64,000 nucleotides of DNA, from positions 1 to 64,000 of the forward strand of contig CAZSMX010000006.1 of NCBI GenBank assembly GCA_964608325.1, given 5' to 3'. Below the pieces are notes generated by a model. That model did not search any database. It was given only the letters and a program-made list of their open reading frames with translations, and was not told the DNA's origin. How positions within the stretch are numbered: the stretch's first letter is position 1; each line of letters opens with the position of its first letter. Below are positions 6,970-15,809 of the stretch, one piece after another. The stretch is from CAZRVH01 sp964608325 (GTDB lineage Bacteria; Patescibacteriota; Gracilibacteria; Peribacterales; Peribacteraceae). Made by a program: the position numbers and the translations under genes.

Positions 6970-7295
6970 CCGAGAAACAGGGAATCGTCACAAAGGCAGG
7001 CACCATGAAGCGCACGGTTACCGTGACGGTCCACCAGTCTGTCCGTCACCCGCTCTACAAGAAGAGCTACCGCATGAGCAAGAAGTTCCTCGTCGATACG
7101 GGGGACGTGACGGACATCGCCGTCGGCGACGAAGTCATCATCCAGGAATGCCGCCCCCTCAGTAAAAACAAGCACTTCATGCTGAAGGAAGTCACGAAGC
7201 GCGTTCCCCGCGTGAGCGAGATGAAGGACGAAGCATCCGTGACCTCGGCTCTTAAGCTCGATAAAGAGGAAGAAGTTTCCACCCCCGCCAAATGA
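6966..7295 (+). CDS. rpsQ: 30S ribosomal protein S17
   Basis: S17 (uS17) is a primary 16S rRNA binder with an OB fold. The core includes GTMKRTVTVTV, YKKSYRMSKKF and GDEVIIQECRPLSKNKHF. At 109 residues it is about 25 longer than usual, with an acidic C-terminal tail. It overlaps rpmC upstream and rplN downstream by 4 bases each, forming a tightly coupled trio. Confidence 0.95.
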   Translation: MTEKQGIVTKAGTMKRTVTVTVHQSVRHPLYKKSYRMSKKFLVDTGDVTDIAVGDEVIIQECRPLSKNKHFMLKEVTKRVPRVSEMKDEASVTSALKLDKEEEVSTPAK

Positions 7296-7660
7296 TCCAG
7301 CAGACCACTTACCTCACCGTATGCGATAACACAGGCGCCAAGCAGGCGAGCTGCATCCTGGTGCTGGGTGGTACGCGCCGCCGCTACGCCAGAGTCGGCG
7401 ATGTGATCATCGTCTCCATCAAGGAGGCGTCCCCCCGCGGAGCCGTGAAGAAGAAGAGCGTGGAGCGCGCCGTGGTCGTTCGAACCAAGTTCCCCACCCG
7501 CCGCAAAGACGGCTCCGTCATCACCTTCGATGACAACGCCTGCGTGATCATCCAGACGGATGGCATGCCGAAGGGTACCCGCGTCTTCGGACCGGTCGCC
7601 CGCGAACTGCGCGCAAAGGGATACCAGAAAATTATCTCCCAGGCCCCCGAAGTCCTATGA
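7292..7660 (+). CDS. rplN: 50S ribosomal protein L14
   Basis: L14 (uL14) lies at the subunit interface and binds the silencing factor RsfS. The 122-residue sequence has the CDNTGAKQASCILVLGG block and the VVVRTKFPTRRKDGS loop, with normal length. It overlaps rpsQ by 4 bases at its start and rplX by 4 bases at its end. Confidence 0.97.
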   Translation: MIQQTTYLTVCDNTGAKQASCILVLGGTRRRYARVGDVIIVSIKEASPRGAVKKKSVERAVVVRTKFPTRRKDGSVITFDDNACVIIQTDGMPKGTRVFGPVARELRAKGYQKIISQAPEVL

Positions 7661-8178
7661 AGATCCACACCGGCGACACCGTCGTCATCATCACCGGCAA
7701 GGACAAAGGCAAGAGCGGTCGTGTCATGAAGATCCTCAAGGAAAAAAACCGCGTCGTCGTGGAGGGCATCAACATGCGCATCCGCCACATCAAGAAGACG
7801 GCCCAGGGCCCCGGACAGCGCCTCAGCTACGAAGCCAGCCTCCATGCTTCCAACGTCATGATCGTCGATCCGAAGACGAAGAAGCCCGCCCGCATCGGAT
7901 TCAAGATGGATGAGAAGAAGGGCAAGGTCCGCATTGCGAAGGGCTCCGGCGAAATGATCGTGAAGGCCGCCAAGGCAACCCCCGCGAAGGGCGCCAAGAA
8001 GACGGAGGGCGAGAAGAAGGAGAAGGCCGCACCCAAGTCCGACGCCAAGCCGACGAAGCAGCCGTTCTGGAAGCGCGGAGGCGAAGGCAATCCCGAGGCA
8101 AGCGACCAGAAAGTCACTGAAACGAAAACCGGCGGCGCCGCATCCATGCCGAGTGCTCATCGTTCCCAAGGCGGCTAA
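7657..8178 (+). CDS. rplX: 50S ribosomal protein L24 with long tail
   Basis: L24 (uL24) is an assembly-initiating protein of the large subunit. The KOW-domain core (about residues 1-100) has GDTVVIITGKDKGKSGRV and the NMRIRHIKKT strand. The total of 173 residues is about 70 more than usual. The extra part is a Lys/Ala/Pro-rich, probably disordered tail that ends in a Gly/Ser-rich segment. It overlaps rplN by 4 bases and is followed by rplE after 5 bases. Confidence 0.93.
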   Translation: MKIHTGDTVVIITGKDKGKSGRVMKILKEKNRVVVEGINMRIRHIKKTAQGPGQRLSYEASLHASNVMIVDPKTKKPARIGFKMDEKKGKVRIAKGSGEMIVKAAKATPAKGAKKTEGEKKEKAAPKSDAKPTKQPFWKRGGEGNPEASDQKVTETKTGGAASMPSAHRSQGG

Positions 8179-8183
8179 TCCCT

Positions 8184-8756
8184 ATGGCATACGCAACCCT
8201 CCATGACCGGCTCAAAGGACCGATCGCCGAAGCCCTGAAGAAGGAGCTCTCGATCTCCAACGTCAACGCCCTTCCGAAGATGAAGAAGGTGATCGTGAAC
8301 GTGGGTATCAACCGCTCGAAGATGGAAGGAAAGGAAGTGATCGAGTTCATTACGGACGCCCTCCAGCGCATTACGGGACAGAAGCCCGTCCTCCGCGAGA
8401 GCAAGAAGGCCATCTCCAACTTCAAGATCCGCAAGGGTCTCGTGGTGGGAGCCATGGTCACCCTCCGCGGCAAGAAGATGGAGCAGTTCGTCGACCGCCT
8501 GGTGAGCTACGTGCTCCCGCGCATCCGCGACTTCCGCGGCCTCCCCACGAAGCTCGACGGACAGGGCAACTACGCCATCGGTCTCACGGACCACAGCGTA
8601 TTCCCGGAAATCCCGAACATGGATATCCAAAAGACGTTCGGTCTCCAGATCCAGATCACCACGAGTGCCAAGAACGACGAAGAGGCCAAGGCCCTTCTGA
8701 AGCAGATCGGCATCCCGTTCCGTCCCGATCGCAAGACCCTCGCGGAACTGTCGTAA
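8184..8756 (+). CDS. rplE: 50S ribosomal protein L5
   Basis: L5 (uL5) binds 5S rRNA with L18 in the central protuberance. The 190-residue sequence has the KVIVNVGINRSK strand, the TGQKPVLRESKKAISNFKIR block and the PRIRDFRGLP segment. Length is slightly above the usual 180. It is the last tightly packed gene before a 53-base C/T-rich gap to rpsZ. Confidence 0.96.
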   Translation: MAYATLHDRLKGPIAEALKKELSISNVNALPKMKKVIVNVGINRSKMEGKEVIEFITDALQRITGQKPVLRESKKAISNFKIRKGLVVGAMVTLRGKKMEQFVDRLVSYVLPRIRDFRGLPTKLDGQGNYAIGLTDHSVFPEIPNMDIQKTFGLQIQITTSAKNDEEAKALLKQIGIPFRPDRKTLAELS

Positions 8757-8809
8757 TTCTTCCTTGATTCTTTTCCCTTCCTTCTAGACAATCCCCCCAC
8801 TTTGATTCC

Positions 8810-9034
8810 ATGGCTCGCACTTCGATCGTCCTTCGGCAACAGCGCGGACTTGAGGCATTCCTCAAGGCCAAGGCTGCGGGAAAGAAGCCCAAGTTCCCGA
8901 CGCGCGTGTACAACCGCTGCAGTCTCTGCGGCCGCCGCCATGGCTTCATCCGATTCTTCGGAGTCTGCCGCATTTGCTTCCGCGAGCTCGCCACGAACGG
9001 CGATATCCCGGGCGTCACCAAATCCTCCTGGTAA
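8810..9034 (+). CDS. rpsZ: 30S ribosomal protein S14, zinc-binding type
   Basis: S14 (uS14) joins the head of the small subunit. This is the zinc type: CSLC and CRIC supply the four cysteines, with RRHGFIRFFG between them and the typical IPGVTKSSW end. At 74 residues it is about 13 longer than the usual 61, because the N-terminus carries an extra basic helix. The leader before the ATG at 8810 is C/T-rich without a Shine-Dalgarno sequence. rpsH follows after 3 bases. Confidence 0.95.
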   Translation: MARTSIVLRQQRGLEAFLKAKAAGKKPKFPTRVYNRCSLCGRRHGFIRFFGVCRICFRELATNGDIPGVTKSSW

Positions 9035-9037
9035 CCC

Positions 9038-9424
9038 ATGTCTTACGTGAACGACCCCATCGGCGACCTTCTCACCCGCATGCGCAACGCGCAGAACGCC
9101 CGCAAGGCCACCTGCTCCGCACCGCATTCGAAGATGAAGCTCCAGCTCTGCGAACTTCTGAAGAAGGAAGGATGGATCGCCGACGTCAAAGTGACGGGCG
9201 ATGCCCCAAAGCAGGACATCGAAATCACGTTTGATCCTGAAAAGCAGCTCCTCCTCTCCCGCGTATCCAAGCCCGGACGCCGCGTCTACGCGAAGTCCGA
9301 GGAATTGAAGCCCATCCTCCGCGGCTACGGCATCGCCGTCCTCACGACGAGCGAGGGAATCATGACCGACGCCGACGCCCGCAGGAAGAAGATCGGCGGA
9401 GAAGTTCTCTGCACAATCGCTTAA
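9038..9424 (+). CDS. rpsH: 30S ribosomal protein S8
   Basis: S8 (uS8) is a primary 16S rRNA binder in the platform and, in E. coli, the repressor of the spc operon. The 128-residue sequence has the NDPIGDLLTRMRNAQ start, the SKPGRRVYAKSEEL strand and the C-terminal TTSEGIMTDADARRKKIGGE motif, all family-typical. Length is normal. The leader to the next gene, rplF, consists of CCCTAA-like repeats. Confidence 0.97.
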   Translation: MSYVNDPIGDLLTRMRNAQNARKATCSAPHSKMKLQLCELLKKEGWIADVKVTGDAPKQDIEITFDPEKQLLLSRVSKPGRRVYAKSEELKPILRGYGIAVLTTSEGIMTDADARRKKIGGEVLCTIA

Positions 9425-9449
9425 CCCCAACCCTAATTCTAACCCTATA
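9425..9449 (+). repeat. CCCTAA-like leader of rplF
   Basis: The whole gap between rpsH and rplF is built from imperfect repeats of the type AACCCTAA. It contains no purine-rich Shine-Dalgarno sequence. Similar stretches precede rpsS, rpsE, rpsK and rpsD. Confidence 0.6.
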
Positions 9450-10007
9450 ATGTCTCGCATTGGACGCAAATCAGTGGCACTCCCGAGCGGCGTCACCCTT
9501 GAGGTGAAGGGCTCCACGGTCTCCGTCAAAGGAGGCAAGGGAGAACTGACCTACGTTCTCCTTCCGGAAGTTTCCGTGAAGGTCGAGGACAACGAAGTGA
9601 CCGTCGAGCGCAAGGATGATTCCAAGGCTTCCCGCGCACGCCACGGCCTCACCCGCGCCATCATCGCCAATATGGTGAAGGGCGTGTCCGACGGCTACCA
9701 GAAGACGCTCGAGATCATCGGAGTGGGTTACAAGGCGAACGTGAAGAGCAAGACCCTCCTCGTCCTCAACCTCGGTCACAGCCATCCGATCGACTTCGTC
9801 ATCCCGGCCAACATCGAGATCGCCCAGGACGAGAAGAACAAGAACATCCTGTACATCAAGGGCGCCGACAAGCAGCTCGTGGGACAGGTTGCCGCACAGA
9901 TCCGCGAACTCCGCCCGCCCGAGCCGTACAAGGGCAAGGGTATCCGTTACATCGACGAGCAGGTCCGCCGCAAGGTCGGTAAGGCCGCCGCCGCCAAGTC
10001 CGCATAA
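9450..10007 (+). CDS. rplF: 50S ribosomal protein L6
   Basis: L6 (uL6) sits near the factor-binding site by the sarcin-ricin loop. The 185-residue sequence starts MSRIGRKSVALPSGV, has two alpha/beta repeats, and ends with the RPPEPYKGKGIRY signature that contacts rRNA. Length is normal. rplR follows after 5 bases. Confidence 0.97.
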   Translation: MSRIGRKSVALPSGVTLEVKGSTVSVKGGKGELTYVLLPEVSVKVEDNEVTVERKDDSKASRARHGLTRAIIANMVKGVSDGYQKTLEIIGVGYKANVKSKTLLVLNLGHSHPIDFVIPANIEIAQDEKNKNILYIKGADKQLVGQVAAQIRELRPPEPYKGKGIRYIDEQVRRKVGKAAAAKSA

Positions 10008-10012
10008 TCCCC

Positions 10013-10357
10013 ATGACGCTTTCCCGCTCCCTCTCCCGGCTCTCCCGCAAGAAGCGCATCCGCGCCCGCATCCAGGGTACGGCCGCGCGTCCGCGCCTCA
10101 CGGTGCACCGCTCCCTGACGCAGATCCGCGCCCAGGTGGTGGACGACTCCACGGGCAAGACGCTCGCAGCCGCTTCCACCAAGGAGGCGAAGGCGAAGAT
10201 GACCGTCGAGGGCGCCAAGAAGGTCGGCGAACTCCTGGCCAAGAAGGCCAAGGACGCCGGCGTTACCTCCGTCGTCTTCGACCGCAACGCCTACAAGTAC
10301 CACGGCCGCGTGAAGGCCCTGGCCGACGGCGCCCGCGAAGGAGGCCTCCAATTCTGA
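10013..10357 (+). CDS. rplR: 50S ribosomal protein L18
   Basis: L18 (uL18) carries 5S rRNA to the large subunit with L5. The 114-residue sequence has the RIRARIQGTAARPRLTVHRS start, the IRAQVVDDSTGKTLAAAST strands and the DRNAYKYHGRVKALADGARE C-terminal motif. Length is normal. It is followed by a 31-base CCCTAA-like leader and rpsE. Confidence 0.97.
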   Translation: MTLSRSLSRLSRKKRIRARIQGTAARPRLTVHRSLTQIRAQVVDDSTGKTLAAASTKEAKAKMTVEGAKKVGELLAKKAKDAGVTSVVFDRNAYKYHGRVKALADGAREGGLQF

Positions 10358-10388
10358 TCCCAACCCTAACCCTAATCCTATCCCTACG
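10358..10388 (+). repeat. CCCTAA-like leader of rpsE
   Basis: The gap between rplR and rpsE holds four consecutive CCCTA-type units ending just before the ATG. No Shine-Dalgarno sequence is present. Confidence 0.6.
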
Positions 10389-11003
10389 ATGTCCGCCAAG
10401 ACCACCAACACCGACCGTCAGAACAAGCGAGACCGCGGTCAGCGCGCTCCCTCCGAGTTCACGGAAACGACGCTCTCGTTGGACCGCGTCACCCGCGTGG
10501 TGAAGGGAGGTCGCCGCATGCGTTTCCGCGCCGTCGTGGTCGTCGGTGACCGCAAGGGCCGCGTGGGAATGGGAACGGGCAAGGCGAACGAAGTGCAGGT
10601 TGCCGTCCAGAAGGCCACGAAGGACGCCAAGCGCTACATGATTCGCATCCCGCTCGTGAAGGGAACGATCCCGCACCAGGTCGACGTGAAGTTCAAGTCC
10701 GCCAAGCTCCGCATCATGCCCGCTTCCGAAGGAACGGGAATCATCGCCGGAGGCGCCCTGCGCGTCGTGTTGGACCATGCCGGCGTGAAGAACGTGCTGG
10801 CCAAGCGCTTCGGCACGGGAAACAAGCTCGTTAACGCACAGGCTACGTTCCGCGCCCTTAAGCTCCTGAAGCCTGCTCGCCAGAAGGATCTCGAAGTCGT
10901 CGAAGTGAACAAGGATGCTGTCCAAGTGAAAGAAGTCGGTTCCGACGAGATCAAGCACGGCGGAATCGTTGAGAAGAAGAAAGAGAAGAAGGACGCGAAG
11001 TAA
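10389..11003 (+). CDS. rpsE: 30S ribosomal protein S5
   Basis: S5 (uS5) is a fidelity protein at the mRNA entry site. The double-stranded-RNA-binding domain contains RVTRVVKGGRRMRFRA and GVGMGTGKANEV-like residues, and the S5 C-terminal fold follows (ASEGTGIIAGGALR). At 204 residues it is longer than usual at both ends; the C-terminus is Lys-rich. It is the last plus-strand gene before a 5-kb insertion. The usual next gene, rpmD (L30), is absent. Confidence 0.96.
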   Translation: MSAKTTNTDRQNKRDRGQRAPSEFTETTLSLDRVTRVVKGGRRMRFRAVVVVGDRKGRVGMGTGKANEVQVAVQKATKDAKRYMIRIPLVKGTIPHQVDVKFKSAKLRIMPASEGTGIIAGGALRVVLDHAGVKNVLAKRFGTGNKLVNAQATFRALKLLKPARQKDLEVVEVNKDAVQVKEVGSDEIKHGGIVEKKKEKKDAK

Positions 11004-11008
11004 GCCTC

Positions 11009-14002
11009 TTAGGACGGATTGCGGGAAGTAAGATCCCGATAGTCGTAATTTGCCATTCCCCGAAGGGCTTGGATCAGTTCGGGCTTTTTCCTGTATCCGC
11101 TCCATAAGACCCAAATCGGGTCGCTTTTGTCCGGCCATGTCGCCGGGTCCTCCGTCATCTCGGAAAAGGCTTTTTCGGCCCTCGCTCCCTCGTACCATTC
11201 ATGCGGTTTCAGTTCCGTTCTCTCAACGTCCGGCCTGTTTTTTGCATAGAATTCCCAGAGGGCGAATGCGTCATCCGATACGCGCTTGCGGTCCGATGTC
11301 AGCCACAGGCCGCGTGTTGTGGCCAGCTCCATGGCGATGTCGTACATCACCGGTCCGATGCCGCCCGTGGCGCTGGAAGATTCCACGACCATCACTTGGG
11401 AATTCGGGATCCGCTGGCAATCGATCATTCCTTTTACTTCTCCGTCGAAAGCAATCGTGATGCGCTGATCGCTATCGGTTACTTTTATGTTGGTATTCTT
11501 CAAGGAAAGCAATTTTTCCAACGTCGTGCGCTTTTTGGGCGCTACTTCGACCGCGGAGTCACCGGATTGCGCTTCTTTCTGATGTACCGCCGTTTCCTTG
11601 TTCGTCTCGGCATCGCCATCGGGGCTTGCCTCGGGTACATCAGGAAGCGCAGCCGCCTTCGCGAACGCCGCTTCGAATTCCGCCTTCGTCTTCTTCAGTC
11701 CGTCGAGTTCCTCGAAGATCTGCTTCAGCTCGGTGTCCCCGACCTTGTTCTTTTTCAGGAGCGCGGCGGGATCGGCGGAAGACAGGAGGTCTTCCACGTG
11801 GATGCCTCCGCTCAATTTGTGCACGTTCATCCGTCCCAGGTTCGCCTTGTTCACCAGCTGGGACAGGCCATGGAGTTCCGCATCCGGCGCGCTGCGCAGC
11901 TTCCTCAGAAGGCCGCTCATTCCCTGCTGGCCGAATTCCGCGAAACTGAGTCCGAAGAACATCGCGTTGCTCTGCAGGTTCTCGATGAATTCGCCGCCCT
12001 TGATGGTGGTGTCGAGCGTGGTTCCGACCAAGAGGTCCGCCGTGCCTTCGCCCGTCGCGCCGATGAGGCGCGTAGCTAGGCTCGACGCGTCGTCGAGGGA
12101 ACCCAAGAGCTTCGCGCCGCCGGCCTTGCCCGCGATGCTGAAGATCTTCGAGAGTCCGCCCGCCTGTTGTAGCAGTCCCGCGCGCGATAGTTGGAACGCC
12201 GCGCGTCCCGCCGAGATGTAGCGTGCCGCGCCCATCGTCGCGGTGTTCACCGCGAAGTCTTTTCCGTATGTCTTGAATGCGTCTTCCAAATTGTCGAATC
12301 CCTGCTGGTTGATCACCGCGTTGACGCCCGTCATTGCCGCGCCTCCCGCAAGGGCTGCCGCGACGACGCCGAGTCCTCCGGTCGCGATACCGACGGCGAT
12401 ACCCGCGGCGATCATGGCCGCGATCTTGGCGCCGATCGCCACGTAGCTCCACGTCTTGTCGGACACGTCGTATCCGTATCCCTGGATGTCCGCCAGCAGT
12501 TGCCATGCTTCCACCTGCATCGGGTTGAGTCCCGGCTCGCCGATGGTGGCGTTGATTTCATTCAGAGTCGCGGCGCCCCCGATGGTGCCGTCCAGGAAGG
12601 TTTCGAATTTCACATACGCGCTTTCCAGGAAGGGGATGAAATCCTTGTTGATTTCCCCCTGGATGGTTTCCTGATTGATTCCCGAGCCGCTCATCTGTGC
12701 CTCGATGTTGCGCAGGAGGGCGTACTGCGCGGAAATCCCGGTGACGTCCGTCGGATTGCCGTTCAGTTGCGCTTCTATCTGCACGATCTGGTCGGTGCGT
12801 TGTTCGGGCGGCAGTGACGCGAACTTCGAGAGGATGGCCCCCTTTTTTTCGGAGACGTAGTTTTTCAGTGGGTTTTTCTCACTCAGGGTTTTTTCGACGT
12901 AGCGCATCGCCAGTTCCTCGAATCCCATGGCGTCCTTCGCCATCGCCTCCGCGAAGTCGATATCGGTGAGGGCGCTGTCGATGGGGGAGCCGCGGTCCGT
13001 GAAGAGTTTCGCCAGTTCCATCGCGTGGCGGCAGAAATCGGCGGCCCTGGCCGGGTCGTTTCCGATGTTGCCCTTTTCTTCCGCCAGTTTTTTCTGGATG
13101 GCGGCTTTGCACGTATTGATGAGTTTTCCGTACGTTTCCTTCAGGCCGCTGCTCTGCCAGTCGTTCCCGTCGATGGAAGACAGCGTCTGCTGCACCCAAT
13201 CGATCGCTTCTTCCATGGTCATGTTCGGGATCATTTCGGCAGCCTGCTGCGTCGCCAGGGTCGCGTCGCGCAGTTCCACGTTCTCCTCATCCTCGTTCAC
13301 GCTCGCCACCAGTTCGGTATAGCGCTTCGCGCGTTGCAAGTAGAGGGCGCGGAGGTGTTCGTATTCCTTGCCGCCCTTCGGGTCTGCGGACGCCAGCGCC
13401 TTCGACAGCTCGCTCAGGTTCCTGCGGATCGATTGCGCGATGCTTTGCAGAAGGTTTTTTTCCAACTGAGCCTCATTGCTTCCGTCTGCCAGCCATTCGT
13501 CCTTGTCCTTCATTTCCTCCAGCACGTGCTCCAGGAAGGGGACGTATCCCAAGCTGTCGTGGATGTACGCAACGTGGTATTCCACGTCAGGCGTGATCGC
13601 GCTGTCCGCGGCTACTTTTTCCTTGGCCAGGTAATCGGCAGCCACGCCCGCGAGCCGTTCCGCTTGGAGATCTTTCTTCGCCTCGGCCTTCAACCCCAAG
13701 TCGTCCGCGAGCTTATTCATCTTCTCCCGGTTCGTTTTCACATCCGCGTCCACTCCCGCGGTCGGGAAGCGTTCGCCGTCCAGCCATTTGCCGACCGGTT
13801 CCGAATTATTCCTCCACTGCCATGTGTTTCCGTTCTTGCGGAACTCCACGTTCGTGATCTCCGTTCCGTTGAATCCCGCGCCGAGTCGCAATTCTTTTTT
13901 CCACACGCCGTCCTTTTGGACGAGGCCGGCTTGCTCCAGTTTTTGGGCGTCCGCGTCCGTATTGTTTTGGTCGGGCCGTTCCTGGAATGATTCGGGTGAC
14001 AT
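11009..14002 (-). CDS. 997-residue orphan with hydrophobic centre and GNAT-like C-terminus
   Basis: The long N-terminal half is hydrophilic and mostly helical with no family motif I recognise. Around residues 519-565 there is a Gly/Ala-rich hydrophobic stretch (AAMIAAGIAVGIATGG) of the kind seen in pore-forming or toxin-translocation segments. About residues 780-830 are charged linker. The C-terminal 150 residues contain GIGPVMYDIAMELATTRG and the SDRKRVSDDAFALWEFY block, a pattern I associate with GNAT-like domains in phage and effector proteins. No signal peptide is seen. It is the third gene of a minus-strand trio inside the ribosomal cluster; the gene before it ends 3 bases upstream. Function is unknown. 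A toxin or effector is one possibility, but it is only inference. Confidence 0.75.
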   Translation of the reverse strand: MSPESFQERPDQNNTDADAQKLEQAGLVQKDGVWKKELRLGAGFNGTEITNVEFRKNGNTWQWRNNSEPVGKWLDGERFPTAGVDADVKTNREKMNKLADDLGLKAEAKKDLQAERLAGVAADYLAKEKVAADSAITPDVEYHVAYIHDSLGYVPFLEHVLEEMKDKDEWLADGSNEAQLEKNLLQSIAQSIRRNLSELSKALASADPKGGKEYEHLRALYLQRAKRYTELVASVNEDEENVELRDATLATQQAAEMIPNMTMEEAIDWVQQTLSSIDGNDWQSSGLKETYGKLINTCKAAIQKKLAEEKGNIGNDPARAADFCRHAMELAKLFTDRGSPIDSALTDIDFAEAMAKDAMGFEELAMRYVEKTLSEKNPLKNYVSEKKGAILSKFASLPPEQRTDQIVQIEAQLNGNPTDVTGISAQYALLRNIEAQMSGSGINQETIQGEINKDFIPFLESAYVKFETFLDGTIGGAATLNEINATIGEPGLNPMQVEAWQLLADIQGYGYDVSDKTWSYVAIGAKIAAMIAAGIAVGIATGGLGVVAAALAGGAAMTGVNAVINQQGFDNLEDAFKTYGKDFAVNTATMGAARYISAGRAAFQLSRAGLLQQAGGLSKIFSIAGKAGGAKLLGSLDDASSLATRLIGATGEGTADLLVGTTLDTTIKGGEFIENLQSNAMFFGLSFAEFGQQGMSGLLRKLRSAPDAELHGLSQLVNKANLGRMNVHKLSGGIHVEDLLSSADPAALLKKNKVGDTELKQIFEELDGLKKTKAEFEAAFAKAAALPDVPEASPDGDAETNKETAVHQKEAQSGDSAVEVAPKKRTTLEKLLSLKNTNIKVTDSDQRITIAFDGEVKGMIDCQRIPNSQVMVVESSSATGGIGPVMYDIAMELATTRGLWLTSDRKRVSDDAFALWEFYAKNRPDVERTELKPHEWYEGARAEKAFSEMTEDPATWPDKSDPIWVLWSGYRKKPELIQALRGMANYDYRDLTSRNPS

Positions 14003-14005
14003 GGG

Positions 14006-14641
14006 TTAATTCGAAGCGGTATCGCCTTCGTTTTCTTTCTCCTCGCGCCTGCTCGCATTCCTCGCGACGATGTCGGAAATGCTCGGGATCGGTCTGTCCG
14101 ATGCCTTCCAATCCACGTCGATGTCCGGCAGCGCGGGAAGTACGTCGATAGCTTCCTCTTCTTCTTTTTGCACGGCGTCCAGACGGTATATGGAATTTTT
14201 CGTCCGCACGTACGCGTTGCCATACTGGTCCATGAGACACTGCGTCACCGGGCTCGTTGCTCCCGCTCCTTCATTCAGCGAAAGCGATTCGCCCAGGGCC
14301 ACGTCCTCGTCCATTTCCCCCCAATCAGACATCTTGGCGCGGACGGTGTTCGTCTGCGGATCGACCTTCGACAGTCCGACGATGCTGCCTTTTTGAAAAG
14401 GGAATTCCGCAGGATCCACTTCCACCAATGTCGGCGACTCCCGCCCGTCGGCCGTCGGGTCGCCTTCCCTGATGACCTTCATCATCTTTTTCCGATCGTC
14501 TCCGAGCATCCTGGCCATTCGTTTGATCATCTTCAGGAAACGGCGGCGACTGTCGTCTTCGTTACGTTCCTCCGGTTGCCGCGCTTCAGGCTGCACGCCT
14601 TCGTTTTCATGTTCTTCCCGCTGTTGTTTGTTTTCTGCCAT
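14006..14641 (-). CDS. acidic orphan protein in the SLH-CAP operon
   Basis: I place the start at the ATG at 14641 (MAENKQQREEHENEG), because it lies 8 bases after the stop of the upstream CAP gene and the longer ORF begins inside that gene. The 211-residue product is highly charged. It has an acidic N-terminus, a basic helix RRRFLKMIKRMARM near residues 33-46, and a possible small beta domain in the middle (residues 75-165). It has no signal peptide and no membrane segment. It lies 3 bases from the giant 997-residue gene, so they are probably expressed together. Function is unknown. Confidence 0.65.
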   Translation of the reverse strand: MAENKQQREEHENEGVQPEARQPEERNEDDSRRRFLKMIKRMARMLGDDRKKMMKVIREGDPTADGRESPTLVEVDPAEFPFQKGSIVGLSKVDPQTNTVRAKMSDWGEMDEDVALGESLSLNEGAGATSPVTQCLMDQYGNAYVRTKNSIYRLDAVQKEEEEAIDVLPALPDIDVDWKASDRPIPSISDIVARNASRREEKENEGDTASN

Positions 14642-14649
14642 AGGATATT

Positions 14650-15765
14650 TTAGGGTAAAAGGACGCCGCCGAAGTGCTGGACCCACAGGCCCCCGAACAC
14701 TCCGATGCCAATGTCCGAATAATCAGGATTGAGAATCGCTTCCTTGTGGGAAGGGGATTTCATCCACGCCGTCACCACTTCCTCCGCCGTCTTCTGTCCG
14801 CGCGCGATATTCTCGCCGAACGTGTATCCCTTGATGCATCCGCAATCGCGGGAGAACGAGCGGTCGTAGTAACCCGTCGCCCCGACGCGGTCCTTCAGCG
14901 TCTTGCCGTCCGGGCTCACATGCCCGAAGAATCCCTGTTCCGCCATGTCGATGGCGTACTGCTGGGCGGAGCCCTCCAAGTAGACGTTGTAGGTGAGGGG
15001 TTTGATTCCTTCCTTTCTGCGGATGTCATTCACGCGGTCGATGATTTGCGTGCGTATTTCCGGAAGCGTCAGGAGAATCGACGGCGCTTCCTCTGCTGCC
15101 GGGGCCGCGTGCGCAGATCCGGGCGGGGGAGTCGTGTCTAGGATCGCGTTCGTCTTGCGCGTGGAAATCACCGAATAAATCGTCAGTCCGCCTTTCGCTT
15201 CCTCCTTCGCCAGTTGCTTTTCCATCTGGCCTCCCGCTACTCCCTGCGGTACCGATGCCGAGATGAAGCGTTCCATGGCGAATGCTGCTTCCGTTTCCAG
15301 CATACGGAGCGTTGGCTGGAGGGAGTGCGGATTCTTGAGGTCGAAGAGGCGGTACTTCTGCGCGATGCCCGCGTATTTCTTGTACCAGGCGTCATCCGGG
15401 ATATCCGTGTACAGATACGGGTATTCCTTCGCGATGCCGAAGGTGAAGGACAGCATTTTCAGGAATTCGGCGCGTGAAACGGAACCCATGGGGCGGAGGT
15501 TTCCGTGTTCATCGGGCGACAGGATGCCGAACTGCGCCGCCGCAAGCATGGCGCTTTCGTACCAGCTTCCTTTCGGGATATCCCCGAATTGCCCTTTGTT
15601 TTCAATGACGGGCAGCGTCGTGCTGCGTGCCGACAGCAACACGGAAACGAGTTCCGCGCGCGTCACGTAGTTCGTCGCTTCGATATCCGCACTCACCGCC
15701 AACGAACGCCCGGCGCCGAGCGCGACGATCATCAAGCCTATGAGGGCGAGACGGATACGGGTCAT
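14650..15765 (-). CDS. secreted SLH-CAP domain protein
   Basis: The 371-residue protein begins with a signal peptide (about residues 1-23). Two S-layer homology-like repeats follow (about 30-170, with NYVTRAELVSVLL and GSVSRAEFLKMLS), then a linker with a Pro/Ala-rich part. The C-terminus is a CAP/SCP domain (about 240-371) with VNDIRRKEGIKPL, GHVSPDGKTLKDRV, GENIARG and SPSHKEAILNPDYSDIGIG. CAP domains of the bacterial YkwD type are often secreted; SLH repeats tie proteins to the cell surface. It is the first gene of the minus-strand trio and has its own -10 box (TATAAT, 15815-15810). Confidence 0.88.
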   Translation of the reverse strand: MTRIRLALIGLMIVALGAGRSLAVSADIEATNYVTRAELVSVLLSARSTTLPVIENKGQFGDIPKGSWYESAMLAAAQFGILSPDEHGNLRPMGSVSRAEFLKMLSFTFGIAKEYPYLYTDIPDDAWYKKYAGIAQKYRLFDLKNPHSLQPTLRMLETEAAFAMERFISASVPQGVAGGQMEKQLAKEEAKGGLTIYSVISTRKTNAILDTTPPPGSAHAAPAAEEAPSILLTLPEIRTQIIDRVNDIRRKEGIKPLTYNVYLEGSAQQYAIDMAEQGFFGHVSPDGKTLKDRVGATGYYDRSFSRDCGCIKGYTFGENIARGQKTAEEVVTAWMKSPSHKEAILNPDYSDIGIGVFGGLWVQHFGGVLLP

Positions 15766-15809
15766 CGAGTGGGAAACGGAGAGGGGAGTGAATGTGAATT
15801 TTTCTATCT

